A stretch of DNA of 64,000 nucleotides. Origin: Henckelia pumila. Its lineage: Eukaryota; Streptophyta; Magnoliopsida; Lamiales; Gesneriaceae. This document shows positions 32,401 to 44,744 of the stretch, piece by piece (within the stretch, counting starts at the first letter, position 1; the number at the start of each line of letters is the position of its first letter). The DNA lies in NCBI RefSeq assembly GCF_033568475.1, contig NC_133123.1:131846930-131910929 (forward strand). Reading direction: 5' to 3'. Position numbers and translations under genes: made by a program. The notes beneath the pieces are model-generated. The model searched no databases and had not been told where the DNA came from. It worked only from the letters and a program-made list of their open reading frames with translations.

Positions 32401-33943
32401 AACTCTCCTCAATCTATATTTCTAAGTTGCACGAGGATATCTGTACTTCTGGTTTGAATTTTCAGATTCAAGGGAATGCTATCTGTGTTTCTCAGATTTC
32501 TGTTGAACCTGAGTTGATTCAGATTATTAAAGTTGCTCAGAAGTCGGATGATCAGATTCAGAAGTCTTATGATTTAGTGACTCAAGGACATCAATCGGGA
32601 TTTTCAATTTATTCTGATGACTCTCTTCGATTGAATGGAATATTGGTTGTCCCAGATATTCCTGACTTGCGCACAGCCATCCTTAATGAGCTCATTGCAC
32701 TTGTTATAGCATTCACCCAGGAGGCAAGAAAATGTATCATATTCTCAGACCTCAATTTTGGTGGAAGAAAATGAAGAAAGATGTAGCTGAGTTTGTATCT
32801 TGTTGTATGATCTGTCAGCAAGTCAAGGCAGAACGTATGAGACCAGGAGGATTATTGCACAGTCTTGAAGTTCCTCAGTGGAACTGGGAACATGTGGCTA
32901 TGGATTTTGTCACTCATTTGCCACGTACTTCTCGTCACTTCGATGCCATTTGGGTAGTGGTTGATATATTGTCCAAGTCAGCTCACTTTATTTCGTATGA
33001 AAGGACTTACTCGTATAAGAAAATGGCTCGTTTGTTTATTGAGAATATTGTGAGACTGCATGGAGTTCCAGTTGCAATAGTCTCTGATCATGACCCTAGA
33101 TTTACTTCAAAGTTTTGGACTAGCTTTCAAAAATAAATGGGTACGCGACTTGCGATGAGTACTGCATACCATCCTCAGACCGATGGTCAAACTGAGCGTA
33201 CAATCCAAACTCTTGAGGATTTGCTTAGAGCTGTAATTATGGATTTTAAAGACAGTTGGCAAGAAGCTTTACCATTAGTGGAATTTTCTTACAATAACAG
33301 TTTCCAAGTGACTATAGGTATGGCTCCTTTTAAAGCTTTGTATGGTCGTAGATGTAGATCACCTCTCTGTTGGGATGAGTTCGGTAAAAAGCAATTGACT
33401 GGACCCGAGATTGTTCAGGAAATGCATGACAAAGTTCAGTTGATCCGTCAAAGAATAAAAGCTGCCCAAGATCGACAAGCAAGCTATGCAAATAAACTTC
33501 GTCGATCTTTGGAATTTCAAGTTGGAGATTTTGTATTTCTGAAAATCTCACCGTTTAGAGGTGTTGTTCGCTTTGGTATGAGAGGTAAGTTGTCACCTCG
33601 ATACATTGGTCCCTATAGAATTGTTGAACGTATTGGGTCTTGTGCTTATCGGTTGGAGTTGCCACAATCTTTGGATGGCATCCACGATGTGTTTCATGTA
33701 TCTATGTTGCGTAAGTATGAGCCCGATCCGTCTCATGTCATTCAGCCTGATGAGGTTGAACTGGATCCAGCATTGTCTTATATAGAGTATCCTATGTGTA
33801 TCTTGGATCGCAAGGAGAAAGTACTTCGCAACAAAATTGTACCACTAGTTCGAGTTCAGTGGTCGAGGCATGGGGTAGAGGAATCTACTTGGGAGACAGA
33901 GGAGAAGATGAGAACTTCTTACCCATATTTGTTTGATTCCTAG
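29455..33943 (+). pseudogene. GypB gag-pol polyprotein, broken
   Basis: The likely start is ATG 29455 (MAESGNNAERGRGHG); the 31 codons upstream in frame are hydrophobic leader sequence without homology. Gag capsid is IWITEIEDLFDLIEYP, then a one-base deletion near 29830. It continues with [13 protein letters not shown], two zinc knuckles ([27 protein letters not shown]), protease [12 protein letters not shown] near 30601, [15 protein letters not shown] and FIDDIIIYS near 31606, RNase H VVCTDASS, integrase [27 protein letters not shown] and TDGQTERTIQ, and the tail IVPLVRVQWSRHGVEESTWETEE. Stops are at 31323 (TAA, in YRQLN), 32064 (TGA) and 33134 (TAA); a second one-base deletion lies near 32692. 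Catalytic residues are kept. Confidence 0.94.
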
Positions 33944-33993
33944 AATGGATTTGTGGTGTATTGCGTTTCAGATGTATGTGTGTAAACTGAAAT

Positions 33994-34028
33994 TTCGAGG
34001 ACGAAATTTGTTTTTAGTGGTGGAGAAA
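33994..34028 (+). other. GypB TTCGAGGACGAA box and polypurine tract
   Basis: The box is at 33994-34005; the tract ends TTAGTGGTGGAGAAA and contains a T where GypA and GypC have an unbroken G-run. Confidence 0.75.
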
Positions 34029-36148
34029 TGTAAGACCCAGAAGTTAATTATCTGGTAATTTGGCATAATTAGAATTGTTATTGAGATGCTAAATTAAAAT
34101 AATTATTTATGTCAAATAAATTAGTAAGTGTATTAAAAATATGTATTTTTGAATATCGAGATTTAAACGATATAAAATACATATTAGAGCTAAAATAATA
34201 CACGAGCATTAAAATATCTGGACTGTGTCAAGTTGCCCAAATAATAATTAAATAGAGGCAAACACACATCCTTACATATATACATCACACGCATAAAGAA
34301 AAGAAAGAGAAAAGAAAAGAAAAGAAAAGTTCTTCCCTAATTCCAAATCCCGTCACTCCCGTCACCCCTCTGCGCAGCTCCGGTAAATTGCCCATAACTT
34401 CTTCGTTCGGAGTCCAAAATTCGATTCGTTTGTTGGGTTTTCTTCCTTACATCTGTGGCTTCGATTGAAGCTAATAATCGCTGATTTTGGTCCACGTTTA
34501 GGCACGAATAGACCCACTTTCAGAAGCTGGTCGTGCTGCTATTTCTGCTGTGTTTCTTCAAGGTAACTAGCTTCGATCTTGGAGTATTTTAGAAAATATT
34601 TCTGCTGTATTTCGAAGCTTAAGGATAGCTGAACCTTCCCTTGTTCGTTTGCCCCTTTTCCAGCCATTTTCCGGCGAGCTTTTCGGCGAGTTCGAAGGTT
34701 GCTACGGTCCAGCTAGTTTAGCTTCGAGTTGTGATGTTTTAATCCCTTCTTCCAGCCTTGAGCGTGAGTTTCCAACTGGTTTAGTTGAGGTATAGTGGGC
34801 TGCCCGATATTGGGATTTTACCCGCTTGGATTTAATTTGATTTCGTTGGTTATATCGCATCGTTTTGATATATATTGGAATATTAATTGTGTTGTAGGCC
34901 GAAACTTTGGGAATTAGAGTTGAGGACCTTCGTTTGAATTGGTATAGGTATGTTACGGTTGGTAACATACAACGGTAAAAATATAAATATTGTTTTGCCG
35001 ATATTATGTTGATTACGTGAACTATATGGATTATGTGAATTTAAATGCCTCGTTGTTTATATGTTAAATTATTTGATATATTTTGTGGCATTTAGAATAG
35101 GGCATGATATTCACTACATCACACGTTGAGCCCTATCATTCTTGTTACCCGTTATCATTTTATATTGTATTTTGGGCACACGTATTGTTATTTCGGGAAT
35201 CAGCTGGTGGCTTTTTATGCCTAGTATCCCTGAGACCGAAATTATGATTGTCTATTCCTTGATGCATTTTCTGTGTGATATGCACTTGGAATCTTGACAT
35301 CGTATGTTGTTCGTTATTGTGCCTATCTGTTGTATCGTTATCAGCTGTATGGAGGCCGAGTCGTGGGTGTTTAATTTCACCCAGCACGACATACCTCGCA
35401 TACTTGGCATGGCGGTTTAGTTACATGACGATGTAGCTCCCCTGTGTTCTAGCTCGAGCATTGTTCCAGTTGTTATCGTACTGTTTGTTGGCTCCTGTTA
35501 TCCCGTTTACTTTGAGCCCAGTTCATGCATTGCATACTACATTTTATAATGTGTTTATGCATAGTTTATATGTTTTGTTGTTGTTGCCTAACTGTTTCAT
35601 ACCAGAATCCTAACCTCAGTTAATTCTGGGGGGGCTACTGTGGCTGTTGTTTGGCACCATGGTAGGCTACCCAAGTGACTTTTCAGCACCAGGCGGAGGG
35701 TCCGCTGGCGGAGCTCGTTGAGGAGGTTGGATCGTGTCTTGTCTCCCAGTTATATTATGTATTATCGGAGTTATATTATGTATTATGTTAGAGTCATTTT
35801 TATATTCTCCGGGGAGATGCCCCGATGTATTTGTGTTGTATTTGAGAGTTCCTGCTATGTTTTAAATTATTATCAAGCTTTGTCGGCTTAGGTATGTGTT
35901 AACTATTTTAATTTGTTTTCGTGCCTGGCCGGCACATGGTTGCGTGATGTTTAAGTTTGTTGAGGTCCTAGTTTTAGTTATTTTAAATAAACTGCTGTCT
36001 GTGTATTTTGGGATGTCCTACTTATGGGGAGGTCATGCCGAAATTTTTATAGGCCCAAAATTTATTTTAAATCGTTTTTCTACTGCTTTGACTTCTAATT
36101 ACTTGTTTGTATGATAATTAAATGTAATTAGAGTAACCGGGCCTCACA
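34029..36148 (+). repeat. GypB right LTR (2120 bp)
   Basis: It matches the left LTR end to end with scattered substitutions and one extra AAAAG unit in the GA-rich run near 34320. Confidence 0.94.
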
Positions 36149-36153
36149 ACTTT

Positions 36154-39100
36154 TGCTGATGTGTTTGGTGATGCTAATCCTATGAAAAAACTTCTGAAAC
36201 GATTTCAATCCTTCAAACCACCGACGTTACAAGGAACTGAGAACTCTGTTGATTGTGAGAATTGGTTGGAGGATATCGAGCAGTTATTTGAATCTCTTGA
36301 TTATACAAATGACCTTCGGGTTAGACTGGTGATTCATCAACTACATGGCCTTGCCAAAAATTGGTGGATAGCGACGAAGAGAGCGTTGGAAAATCAAGGT
36401 ACTGTTATTACCTGGTCTGTATTTCGAACTGTTTTCTATCAATGGTTCTTTCCTGTTTCTTATCGGAAGGACAAGGGAGCGGAATTCGCAATTTTGCAAC
36501 AGGTCCAAATGAATATCGAAGAATATGTTGCAAAATTTACGAGTTTGATGAAGTTTTCTCCACATGTTGCTATCAGTGACGAAGCACAAGCCGATCAGTT
36601 TATTAATGGCTTGAATCCTGACGTGTTCACACTTGTGAATTCGGGAAGACCGAATACCTTTGCCGATGCTTTGAATCGAGCAAAGGGTGCAGAAGCAGGA
36701 ATACTGAATAAACGAGGAGCTCGGTTTGTTCCCCAGCCGATGAGACAACCTCAAGAGCAGCCACAGATTCCACCACCACCTCGATTTGATGCTGGAGGGA
36801 GTAGAAGTGGTAAGAAGAACTTTTTCAAGGGCAAAGGTAAACAGTTTAAACGCCCTGGTAGTAGCTCTTCTAGTTCATGTGGATCTAGACAATTCAGAGG
36901 TGGACAGAAATCCGATACTTCTGATGTTATTTGTACCAAGTGTGGAGGACGTCATACCAATGAGCAATGTCGAGGAGTTTTTGGTACTTGTTACATATTC
37001 AATCAAACAGGTCATTTTGCAAGGGTATGCCCACAAAGACGTGCTGGAAATGCACAGGGTGCTGGATCATCTCGACCAGTGGTACAGCCAGAGAGGCAAG
37101 CATCCTCGGTGCATTCATTCCAACGTCAGCCATCAACACAAAGCCGTACTGGAGGAACTCAAGCTGGGAGTCAGCCACAGAGGCAACAAGCACGAGTGTT
37201 TGCACTGACTGAAGAGCAAGCACAAGCGGCACCGGATGATGTGATTTCAGGTAACTATTCTCTTTATGGTTATCCTGCCTATGTCTTATTCGATACTGGT
37301 GCGTCGCATACCTTCATTTCTGAAAAATTTGTTACATTGTATTCATTTCCTGTTGAGTCATTAACTACGGTGGTGTCTATATCTTCACCGTTGGGAAAGG
37401 GTATAGTATCAGTGAAGTCTGTTAGAAACTGTGTACTACAGTATGAAGGTAATGAAGTTGAGCTTGACTATATTGTTCTTGGTTTGTCTGATTTTGGCTG
37501 TATAATCGGTATTGATATGCTAACCAAGTACAAAGCAACAGTTGACTGTTTTCAAAAGATAGTGAGTTTCAGTCCAGTGATGGCTGATGAATGGAAATTT
37601 TATGGTAAGGGTGCTAGATCTAAAATTCCCTTGATATCTGTTATTGCTATGACTGGTTTGTTACAGAAGGGAGCAGAGAGATTTTTGATCTATGCAGTTG
37701 ATGTGCTGAAGACTAGTCCGAAATTGATTGATCTACCAGTGGTGAATGAGTTTACAGATGTATTCCCTGACGAGATTCCGGGATTGCCACCGTACAGAGA
37801 GGTAGACTTCGGTATTGAATTGATGCCAGGTACACAGCCGATATCGAAAGCACCGTACCGAATGGCACCGATTGAACTGAAAGAACTGAAAGACTAACTT
37901 GAAGATTTGTTGGCCAAAGGATATATCAGACTGAGTGTATCCCCATGGGGTGCCCCAGTATTATTTGTTAGAAAGAAAGACGGATCGATGAGACTATGTA
38001 TTGACTACCGGCAATTGAACAAAGCAACGGTAAAGAATCGCTATCCTTTACCTCGTATCGATGATTTATTTGATCAATTGCAGGGTTCGTCGGTATATTC
38101 GAAGATTGATCTACGATCCGGTTATCATAAATTGAGGGTTAGAGACGAGGATATTCCTAAGACTGCATTTAGAACCAGGTATGGCCATTATGAATTTATA
38201 GTCATGCCTTTTGGTCTAACGAATGCACCAGCAGTTTTTATGGGATTGATGAATAGAGTATTTCAAAAATATCTAGACGACTTTGTGATTATCTTTATCG
38301 ATGATATTTTGATATACTCTAAGAATATGCGTGAACATGCTGATCATCTCCGAATTGTACTGAGAACATTAAGAGAAGAGAAATTGTATGCCAAGTTATC
38401 CAAATGTGAATTTTGGTTGCAGAGAGTTTTTTTTCTTGGTCATATAATTTCAGGAGATGGCATTTCAGTTGATCCGAGTAAGGTTGAAGCTGTGATTAGT
38501 TGGCAGAGACCAACATCTGTGCCAGAAATTCGAAGTTTTATGGGCTTAGCTTGTTATTACCGTCGATTCATTCAAAATTTTTCATCGATAGCGAAGCCTA
38601 TTATACAGCTTACACAGAAGAATGCACCATTTATTTGTTCTGAGGCGTGTGAAAGAAGTTTTATCGAACTAAAGAAGAGATTGACTACAACGCCGGTTTT
38701 GAAAATCCCTACAGGTACTGGTTATTTTGTTGTTTATTGTGATGCTTCTCACAGGGTTTGGGATGTATTTTAATGCAGAAAGGACATGTTGTCGCTTATG
38801 CTTCTCGACAACTAAAACCACATGAAGTCAGGTATCCGATTCATGATTTTGAATTGGCTGCAATCGTCTTTGCATTAAAGATCTGAAGACATTACTTATA
38901 CGGCGAAAAGTTTGAAATCTTTTCTGATCACAAAAGTCTGAAGTATCTGTTCTCACAATCTGAATTGAATATGAGACAACGACGATGGCTTGATTTATTG
39001 AATTATTTTGATTGTGGAATCAAATACTATCCGGAGAAATCTAATGCAGCAGCGGATGCCCTGAGTAGAAAGGTGTGTGCTTTATCCTTGTCTACGGTAG

Positions 39101-40626
39101 GTGTATCTAATTTGATTGAAGATTGTTGTATTTCTGGGTATGTATTTGAGACAGATAGAAGGCCAATGAGAGTTTATGCAATCAGTGCTGAGCCAGAATT
39201 GATGATTCGTATCAAAGAAGCGCAGAAAGCTAATCAGAATGTACAGAAATCAATTGAAATGATCCGATCAGGACATATGTCTGAGTACAAGGTTAGTGAC
39301 GATAATATCTTGTATGTGAATAACCGAATAGTTGTTCCCAATATTACAGACTTGATACAGAATATTTTAAAAGAAGCCCATTGCAGTCGCTTCAGTGTTC
39401 ATCCTGGAGGTAGAAAGATGTACAACGACTTGAAGAGTCAGTACTGGTGGAAACAAATGAAGTCTGACGTGACTGAATTTGTATCCAAATGTTTGAATTG
39501 CCAACAGGTGAAAGCTGAAAGAAAGAAACCAGGTGACTTATTACAGAGTTTATCGATTCCTGAATGGAAATGAGATCACATTTCCATGGAATTTGTAACG
39601 AAGTTGCCACGATCATCTCGAGGATGCGATGCTATTTGGGTGATCATCGACAAATTGACGAAATCTGCGTGTTTTATTCCCTATCGAATGAGTTATCATC
39701 ATGATCAAATGGCAGATCTCTATATTCGAGAAGTGGTAAGACTACACGGTGTGCCAAAGTCGATTGTATCTGACCGATATCCAAGGTTTACTTCGCACTT
39801 TTGGCATAGTCTACAAGAAGCTCTAGGTACGCTCTTACATTTGAGTACTGCTTACCATCCTCAAACTGACGGTCAATCTAAACGAACTATTCAGACGCTT
39901 GAGGATATGCTGAGAGCTGTAGTACTTGATTTTGGTACTACATGGCAAAATTCTATACCACTTGTGGAATTTTCTTATAACAACAGTTATCAGACGAGTA
40001 TAGAGATGGCACCATTTGAAGCATTATATGGGAAGAAGTGTCGATCGCCTTTGTATTGGGATGATGTTTCTGAGGTACCTGAGTTAGGGCCAGATATGAT
40101 CAGACAAATGACTGAGAAGGTGAAACTGATATAGCAACGAATGAGAACAGCGCAACATAGACAGACCAGATATGCGAATGTACGACGACGACCATTGTCT
40201 TTTTATTAGGGAGATAGAGTGTTTATGAAGATTTCACCGTTCAGGGGAACAGTACGATTTGGCAAACGAGGAAAATTATCTCCGAGGTATATTGGGCCGT
40301 ACGAGATTCTCGAGAAGATAGGCAATCTTGCTTATCGACTCGCTCTTCCTATGTCTTTATCTGGAATACATGATGTCTTTCATGTATCGATGCTGAGGAA
40401 ATATATATCTGATGCGTCTCATGTGATTCAATCTGATGAAGCTGAGTTGGATGAGACTCTTAGCTATTTCGAGCAACCTATTCAGATTCTCGATAGAAAG
40501 ACAAAACAACTCCGAACGAAGACCATTCCATTGGTGAATATTCAATGGAGTCGGCACGGAGTTGAAGAAGCGACGTGGGAAGTTGAAGAAGACATGAGAC
40601 ATAGATTTTCTTACTTATTTCACTGA
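36154..40626 (+). pseudogene. GypA gag-pol polyprotein, broken
   Basis: Gag capsid runs from 36161. Zinc knuckle one is intact (CTKCGGRHTNEQC); the second reads CYIFNQTGHFARVC, with Phe where the second Cys should be. Protease [12 protein letters not shown] is near 37288. RT has [16 protein letters not shown] and the catalytic FIDDILIYS near 38296. RNase H follows, then integrase [34 protein letters not shown] and a DGQSKRTIQ site, in which the expected catalytic Glu is Lys. The chromodomain-like tail is IPLVNIQWSRHGVEEATWEVEE. Breaks: TAA 37895, a one-base deletion near 38755, TGA 38884, TGA 39571, TAG 40132, TAG 40207. Several match a C-to-T or G-to-A change. The protein would otherwise make and integrate the element's cDNA. 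Confidence 0.93.
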
Positions 40627-40702
40627 TGTGAGTTCTTATTCAGTTTTCAGTTATTCTTTATTCTTATGAGCATACAGACTGCATATCTATACTGTTTATG
40701 AA

Positions 40703-40737
40703 TTCGAGGACGAACTCATGTCTTAGTGGGGGAGAAA
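40703..40737 (+). other. GypA conserved TTCGAGGACGAA box and polypurine tract
   Basis: TTCGAGGACGAA at 40703-40714 is followed by CTTAGTGGGGGAGAAA ending at the LTR border. The same pair occurs before the right LTRs of GypB (33994-34028) and GypC (48562-48593), though the three LTRs differ widely. The purine tract is the plus-strand primer; the role of the box is unknown. Confidence 0.8.
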
Positions 40738-42263
40738 TGTAAGGTCCGGGATTAATTAAAAATTAATCCGAATTTAATTTGATTTTAATCCGAGTATATT
40801 TAATTTGGGAATATTTAGAGTTTTGATTTAAATTCTAATATTCTTAAATTATTTAGGATTGAAATTGAATTAAAATAAGGGCCGAGGACCAAATTGAAAA
40901 TATTGAAGAATTGAGGGGCTAAACTGCAATTAGAATTGAACTTATCAGATTTTTAGTTACTTACTCAGCTTTCAACGTGTAAGTCTACAAATATATTCAG
41001 AAAATTGAGAGAAGTCAGAACAAGGAAGCCGAGACCTTCATTTTCTTTGAAAGTTTGATATTCAAATCCTTGTAACTTTTGCTCCGGTTATCCGATTTTG
41101 ATTCCGTATATTGTTCTGGAATCCTTACTACAAGGGCTTCGATCTCGTGTAAGTTTTATGATGTTTTATAGGGAATTCGTAATTATTTTGTGGCAGAGAT
41201 CATGTTTTGAGTTCTTGATCTTGTTTATTGTTGTTTATGCGATTCTATCTCGAAACCGGATTGAGGATTTTGTATTGAAAGTATCCAAGCATGATTTCTA
41301 GCTTATGATTGTTGTTTATAGCTGATATTATGAAGAGTTTGATGATATATTAGCTGATATATGTTGTACGAATGATTGAAGTGAAGTTAGAAATGATTTC
41401 GGGATTACGTCGGTTACCGATTTTCAATCGCTACGCCGTTGAATTGAGTTTTTAGACTATTTTGATGGTTTATATCTGAGCTGAAATAGTTATCTAGATG
41501 ATATGAATGTTATAGCATTTTTATTCTTTAGTTTCAGTTGAGTTTGAAAGGCCAACAAATCGAGAGTCAACTTTGTACCGAAGAAGTTTGATTGAGGTTT
41601 GAAATGAGTTTGATTGACGATCTTATGATGTTTTCGACTCGATTTTGATACGATAGATTGGAATGAAGTTTGATATATGTGAATTTGATTGTATCTTTCA
41701 GATTTGAAGAGTTCAGAATTGTGATAAACGATGGTATAATGACGACATCACGAGTTAGGGACTTTGAAACTCAAGAACGTCTATTCTTGAGTTGGCCCGC
41801 AAAAATCACATACTTGATATGTTTTGATTATGTTTTGATGTTGTTGATCTATCTCAGGTATTGGATCTTTGAGTTTGAGTTGATATGATAGTATATTGAA
41901 TTGATTCAATGCCAAGGTTGCGGTTAACCTTATTTTTTAGCCCGGAATGGCTACGATAGATGGATATCCATGTCAAGATCGTTTACGAATCTTGATGGCA
42001 ATGAAGTGAGATGAATCAGTTCTTATTGAAGCGTTGATTACTCTATTTGTTGAGTCGAGTTTTAAATAGAGTCGATATGATTTATTTAACGCTTTCTATA
42101 TATGTTGGTTATACTAAAAATTGTTTCTCACCGAAGTTTATCCGGCTGTTGTCTTGTTTTGTATGTGTGCATGACAACAGAGAGTATAGGAGCTGATCAT
42201 CGACGTCATTGATAGTTGGGAGAGAGTCTAGCACGTGAAGACTCGGGTTGTAGATGAAGTCTT
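40738..42263 (+). repeat. GypA right LTR, first part
   Basis: It starts TGTAAGGTCCGGG and follows the left LTR from 24067 to about 25597. It is cut by CopA-2 after GTCTT (42259-42263). Confidence 0.93.
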
Positions 42264-42637
42264 TGTTGGAACACTGTCGTTCTCCGGATCGAAAAAGAAA
42301 GTGATACCCGGTGCAGTGGAAGTTTTAAAATTTTTATATGGAACGATTCCATATGGGTATCAAATTCCTACGATTAAAATTGATAACAAAAAATTTAAAC
42401 AATGTAAATTATACCTTAAAATCTCAAAACGAGATTATGGACACCAACAGATTAAACTGCTCTTGTTGTATATCCCAGGAACTGATGATCGAACGTTTCT
42501 TCAATCAGGTCCACGAACAGAAGTTTAATCCCTCTGATAGACTGCACTAGAAAGTCTATCAAAAGTTTCTACGAAGAGAAATAACAGATTTGATCTGTTA
42601 AATCAGACTGCAAATTCAGAAATTTGCAGACTGAATT
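42264..42637 (-). repeat. CopA-2 3' LTR, distal piece
   Basis: It matches 58662-59035 of the intact 5' LTR. It is followed by GypC after the target copy GAATT (42633-42637). Confidence 0.94.
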
Positions 42638-43977
42638 TGTAGTAGCCCGTGCCCTAATTGAGTAATTAAAGGATTAATGCTAATTAATTGAATTAGGCAT
42701 CGGACGGATCGGAAGCTCCGAAGAGACGATCGGAAGCTCCGATCGGGATCGGAAGCTCCGATGAGGATCGGAGGCACCGATGATATTACGTCATCCATGA
42801 CGTGTGGCTGGATCGGAAGCTCCGATCAGGATCGGACGTTCCGATCACCCCTATCCGGAGTCAACAAGTGATATTTTGACACGTGGCAGATCAGGATCTT
42901 CGGAAGCTCCGATGGCAGGATCGGACGTTCCGATCGAGGTTCGGACGTTCCGATCAGGGATCGGAAGTTCCGATCGTTGTCTATAAATAGAAGGCCGAGA
43001 CTTCACTTTCATTTGCCAATTCCGAGTTCTCCTTTCCTTTCTAGTCCTTTTCGAGCTGTTCTAGTCTTCTTAGGCTTGGTCCGGAGGTCGGAGAGGCGTT
43101 CGGTAGTCGTAGCGGAGTTGTGCCCAAGTTCTGGAGGCATCGACATCAAAGGGCTAACGACGGACGAAGGTATAGCTTTTGCTTCCTATAAATATTTAGG
43201 AGTATGCAATAGCTTAGTTAAGGCTTTTAGAGCACTATAATGATAGTAGTATCATTTGGCAGTGTAGAGCAGACTATAGGCGTGGACCTAGAGTTGGTAG
43301 AGCTTGCACTGTATTGAGGTACGAAAGTACTGTTCGAGATATCCTGACTGAGTATGCATGTATTATATGACTGCATGATTTATATGCCATGATATTATGC
43401 TGCATTCATTTGCATCTTGCTGTATCTCCTTCGAGATGTCTGTTAGTAGGGTTGTACCCTATCCTGTTAGTGGATGGACTTCCATCGATTTGGGTCCGGC
43501 GTATCCACAGTTATCTCGGTATGGGAGCCACCTCCTGAAGCGACGGCACAGCGTGCTACATACCAGGGCCCGGTCTGTCTCTGTTATCTGATCCTTGACC
43601 TCGAGTCTATAGGGAGTTCACTTTGCATGCATGTATACTCATACTCTCGCACTGAGCGTTTTATGCTCACGTCTCGTACTCTGTATTTTCTGGACACCCT
43701 ATTCCATGGGGCAGGTTTGCGATTGGACGAGGAGGGTGGATCCAGGAGGGGCTAGTCAGTGGTTGGCCAGCTGGAGCTTCGTCTAGGTTTTATTACTGTT
43801 GTTTTGGGTTTATACAGCTATTCGATTTGGTTGTATATTATTGGATAATTACAGATTCCTTTTCTTGGGATTGTATAATGTTATTGGTTTCCGCAGTTTC
43901 ATTCTGATATCTGTTTAATTAAGTTAATTGCATGCATAAGTTCTGTTTAGTAGGTGATCCGGGTAAGGGTCACTACA
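42638..43977 (+). repeat. GypC left LTR (1340 bp)
   Basis: It starts TGTAGTAGCCCGTGCC and ends GGGTCACTACA. The TATA box is TATAAATA at 42982-42989. The promoter array is listed separately. Confidence 0.97.
42700..42989 (+). promoter_or_regulatory. GypC promoter: palindrome array, ACGT elements and TATA box
   Basis: Ten copies of a 15-17-bp near-palindrome of the type ATCGGAAGCTCCGAT or ATCGGACGTTCCGAT lie between 42705 and 42977. Between the fourth and fifth are paired ACGT elements (TTACGTCA at 42786 and TGACGTG at 42798) and, further on, a G-box CACGTG (42880-42885). The array ends five bases before TATAAATA (42982). The repeated units suit binding of dimeric plant factors; ACGT words are typical bZIP/bHLH targets. 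The same array is in the right LTR at 48656-48945. Binding itself is inferred. Confidence 0.8.
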
Positions 43978-43981
43978 TTTA

Positions 43982-43993
43982 TGGTATCAGAGC
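43982..43993 (+). other. GypC primer-binding site (initiator tRNA-Met)
   Basis: TGGTATCAGAGC lies four bases after the left LTR. Confidence 0.93.
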
Positions 43994-44042
43994 ATGCAAA
44001 AGATTTCTTGGGATTTAGTCTCATCTTGAGGTATTTTTGTAG

Positions 44043-44744
44043 ATGTCAAATCGTGACGACCAGAGTTCTCATGGCAGTGTTGGTGGGCGTTGGGGTGATG
44101 GCGACCGGGAGCCTCGTCGAGAACGGCGTCATCGTCACCATGACGACGAGCGTTTCACTGTGCGTCGATTCTTAGCTATGGGTCCTAAGCCCTTAGTTGG
44201 AGGTGAGTCTCCGGAGGATGCGGAGAACTGGTTAGACCGCATGGAGACGACTTTTCAGACTTTCCAATGCACCGATGAGCAGAAGGTGGAGACCCTTGGC
44301 TATCTTCTGGATGGGCGTGCGCGCAGGTGGTGGAGGTTTACTTCTGCACCTTTTGTTGCAGCGAGAGGAGTGGCCACCTGGGCCGAGTTCCGCACAGCTT
44401 TCCAAAAGCGGTATTTTCCTCCTGCACTCCGACATTCGAAGGCAGGGGAGCTACTGAGTCTGCGACAGGGAACCATGTCTATCGATGAGTATCAGCAGAG
44501 GTTCTTTGATCTGCTATCCTATTGCCCCGAGATTGCTGATAGCTCAGAGATGAAGTATAATCTGTTTCTTCAGGGCCTTAACCCTGAGATCCATGACCGT
44601 GTGGCGGTTGGCGACGACATGTCCTACGAGGGTCTGGTGAGCCGTTGTCACCAGGCGGAGGACAGCATTCGGCGGAACAGGTCTTTCTCTCAGTCGAGAC
44701 CTGCTAGTTCTTTGGGTCCCCGTGCCCAAACTTTCAAAAAGTAG
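44043..44744 (+). CDS. GypC Gag, capsid part (233 aa to an in-frame TAG)
   Basis: The ATG at 44043 is 49 bases after the primer site. The N-terminus is highly charged and Arg/His-rich (RDDQSS, RRERRHRHH). The capsid region has AENWLDRMETTFQTF, GRARRWWRF, FRTAFQKRYFPPALR and LRQGTMSIDEYQQRFFDLLSY, typical of plant gypsy Gag (retrotrans_gag). The frame stops at TAG 44742-44744 after QTFKK, but continues in the same frame into the zinc knuckles and Pol. In relatives Gag and Pol are one frame, so this is either one nonsense mutation or a controlled stop. Confidence 0.93.
   Translation: MSNRDDQSSHGSVGGRWGDGDREPRRERRHRHHDDERFTVRRFLAMGPKPLVGGESPEDAENWLDRMETTFQTFQCTDEQKVETLGYLLDGRARRWWRFTSAPFVAARGVATWAEFRTAFQKRYFPPALRHSKAGELLSLRQGTMSIDEYQQRFFDLLSYCPEIADSSEMKYNLFLQGLNPEIHDRVAVGDDMSYEGLVSRCHQAEDSIRRNRSFSQSRPASSLGPRAQTFKK

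Larger units (their letters stand above)
27171..36148 (+). mobile_element. GypB, complete but inactive gypsy chromovirus (8978 bp)
   Basis: LTRs of 2113 and 2120 bp flank a Gag-Pol interior, with the exact target duplication ACTTT at 27166-27170 and 36149-36153. It sits in the second copy of the GypA gag duplication, so it is younger than that duplication. The LTRs differ by roughly 2%. Two frameshifts and three stops disable the polyprotein. Confidence 0.95.

Noticed and set aside
43397..43755. Open frames repeated at 43397-43755 and 49353-49711, in both GypC LTRs
   Set aside because: They recur only because the LTR is repeated. They show no protein family features and no start context.
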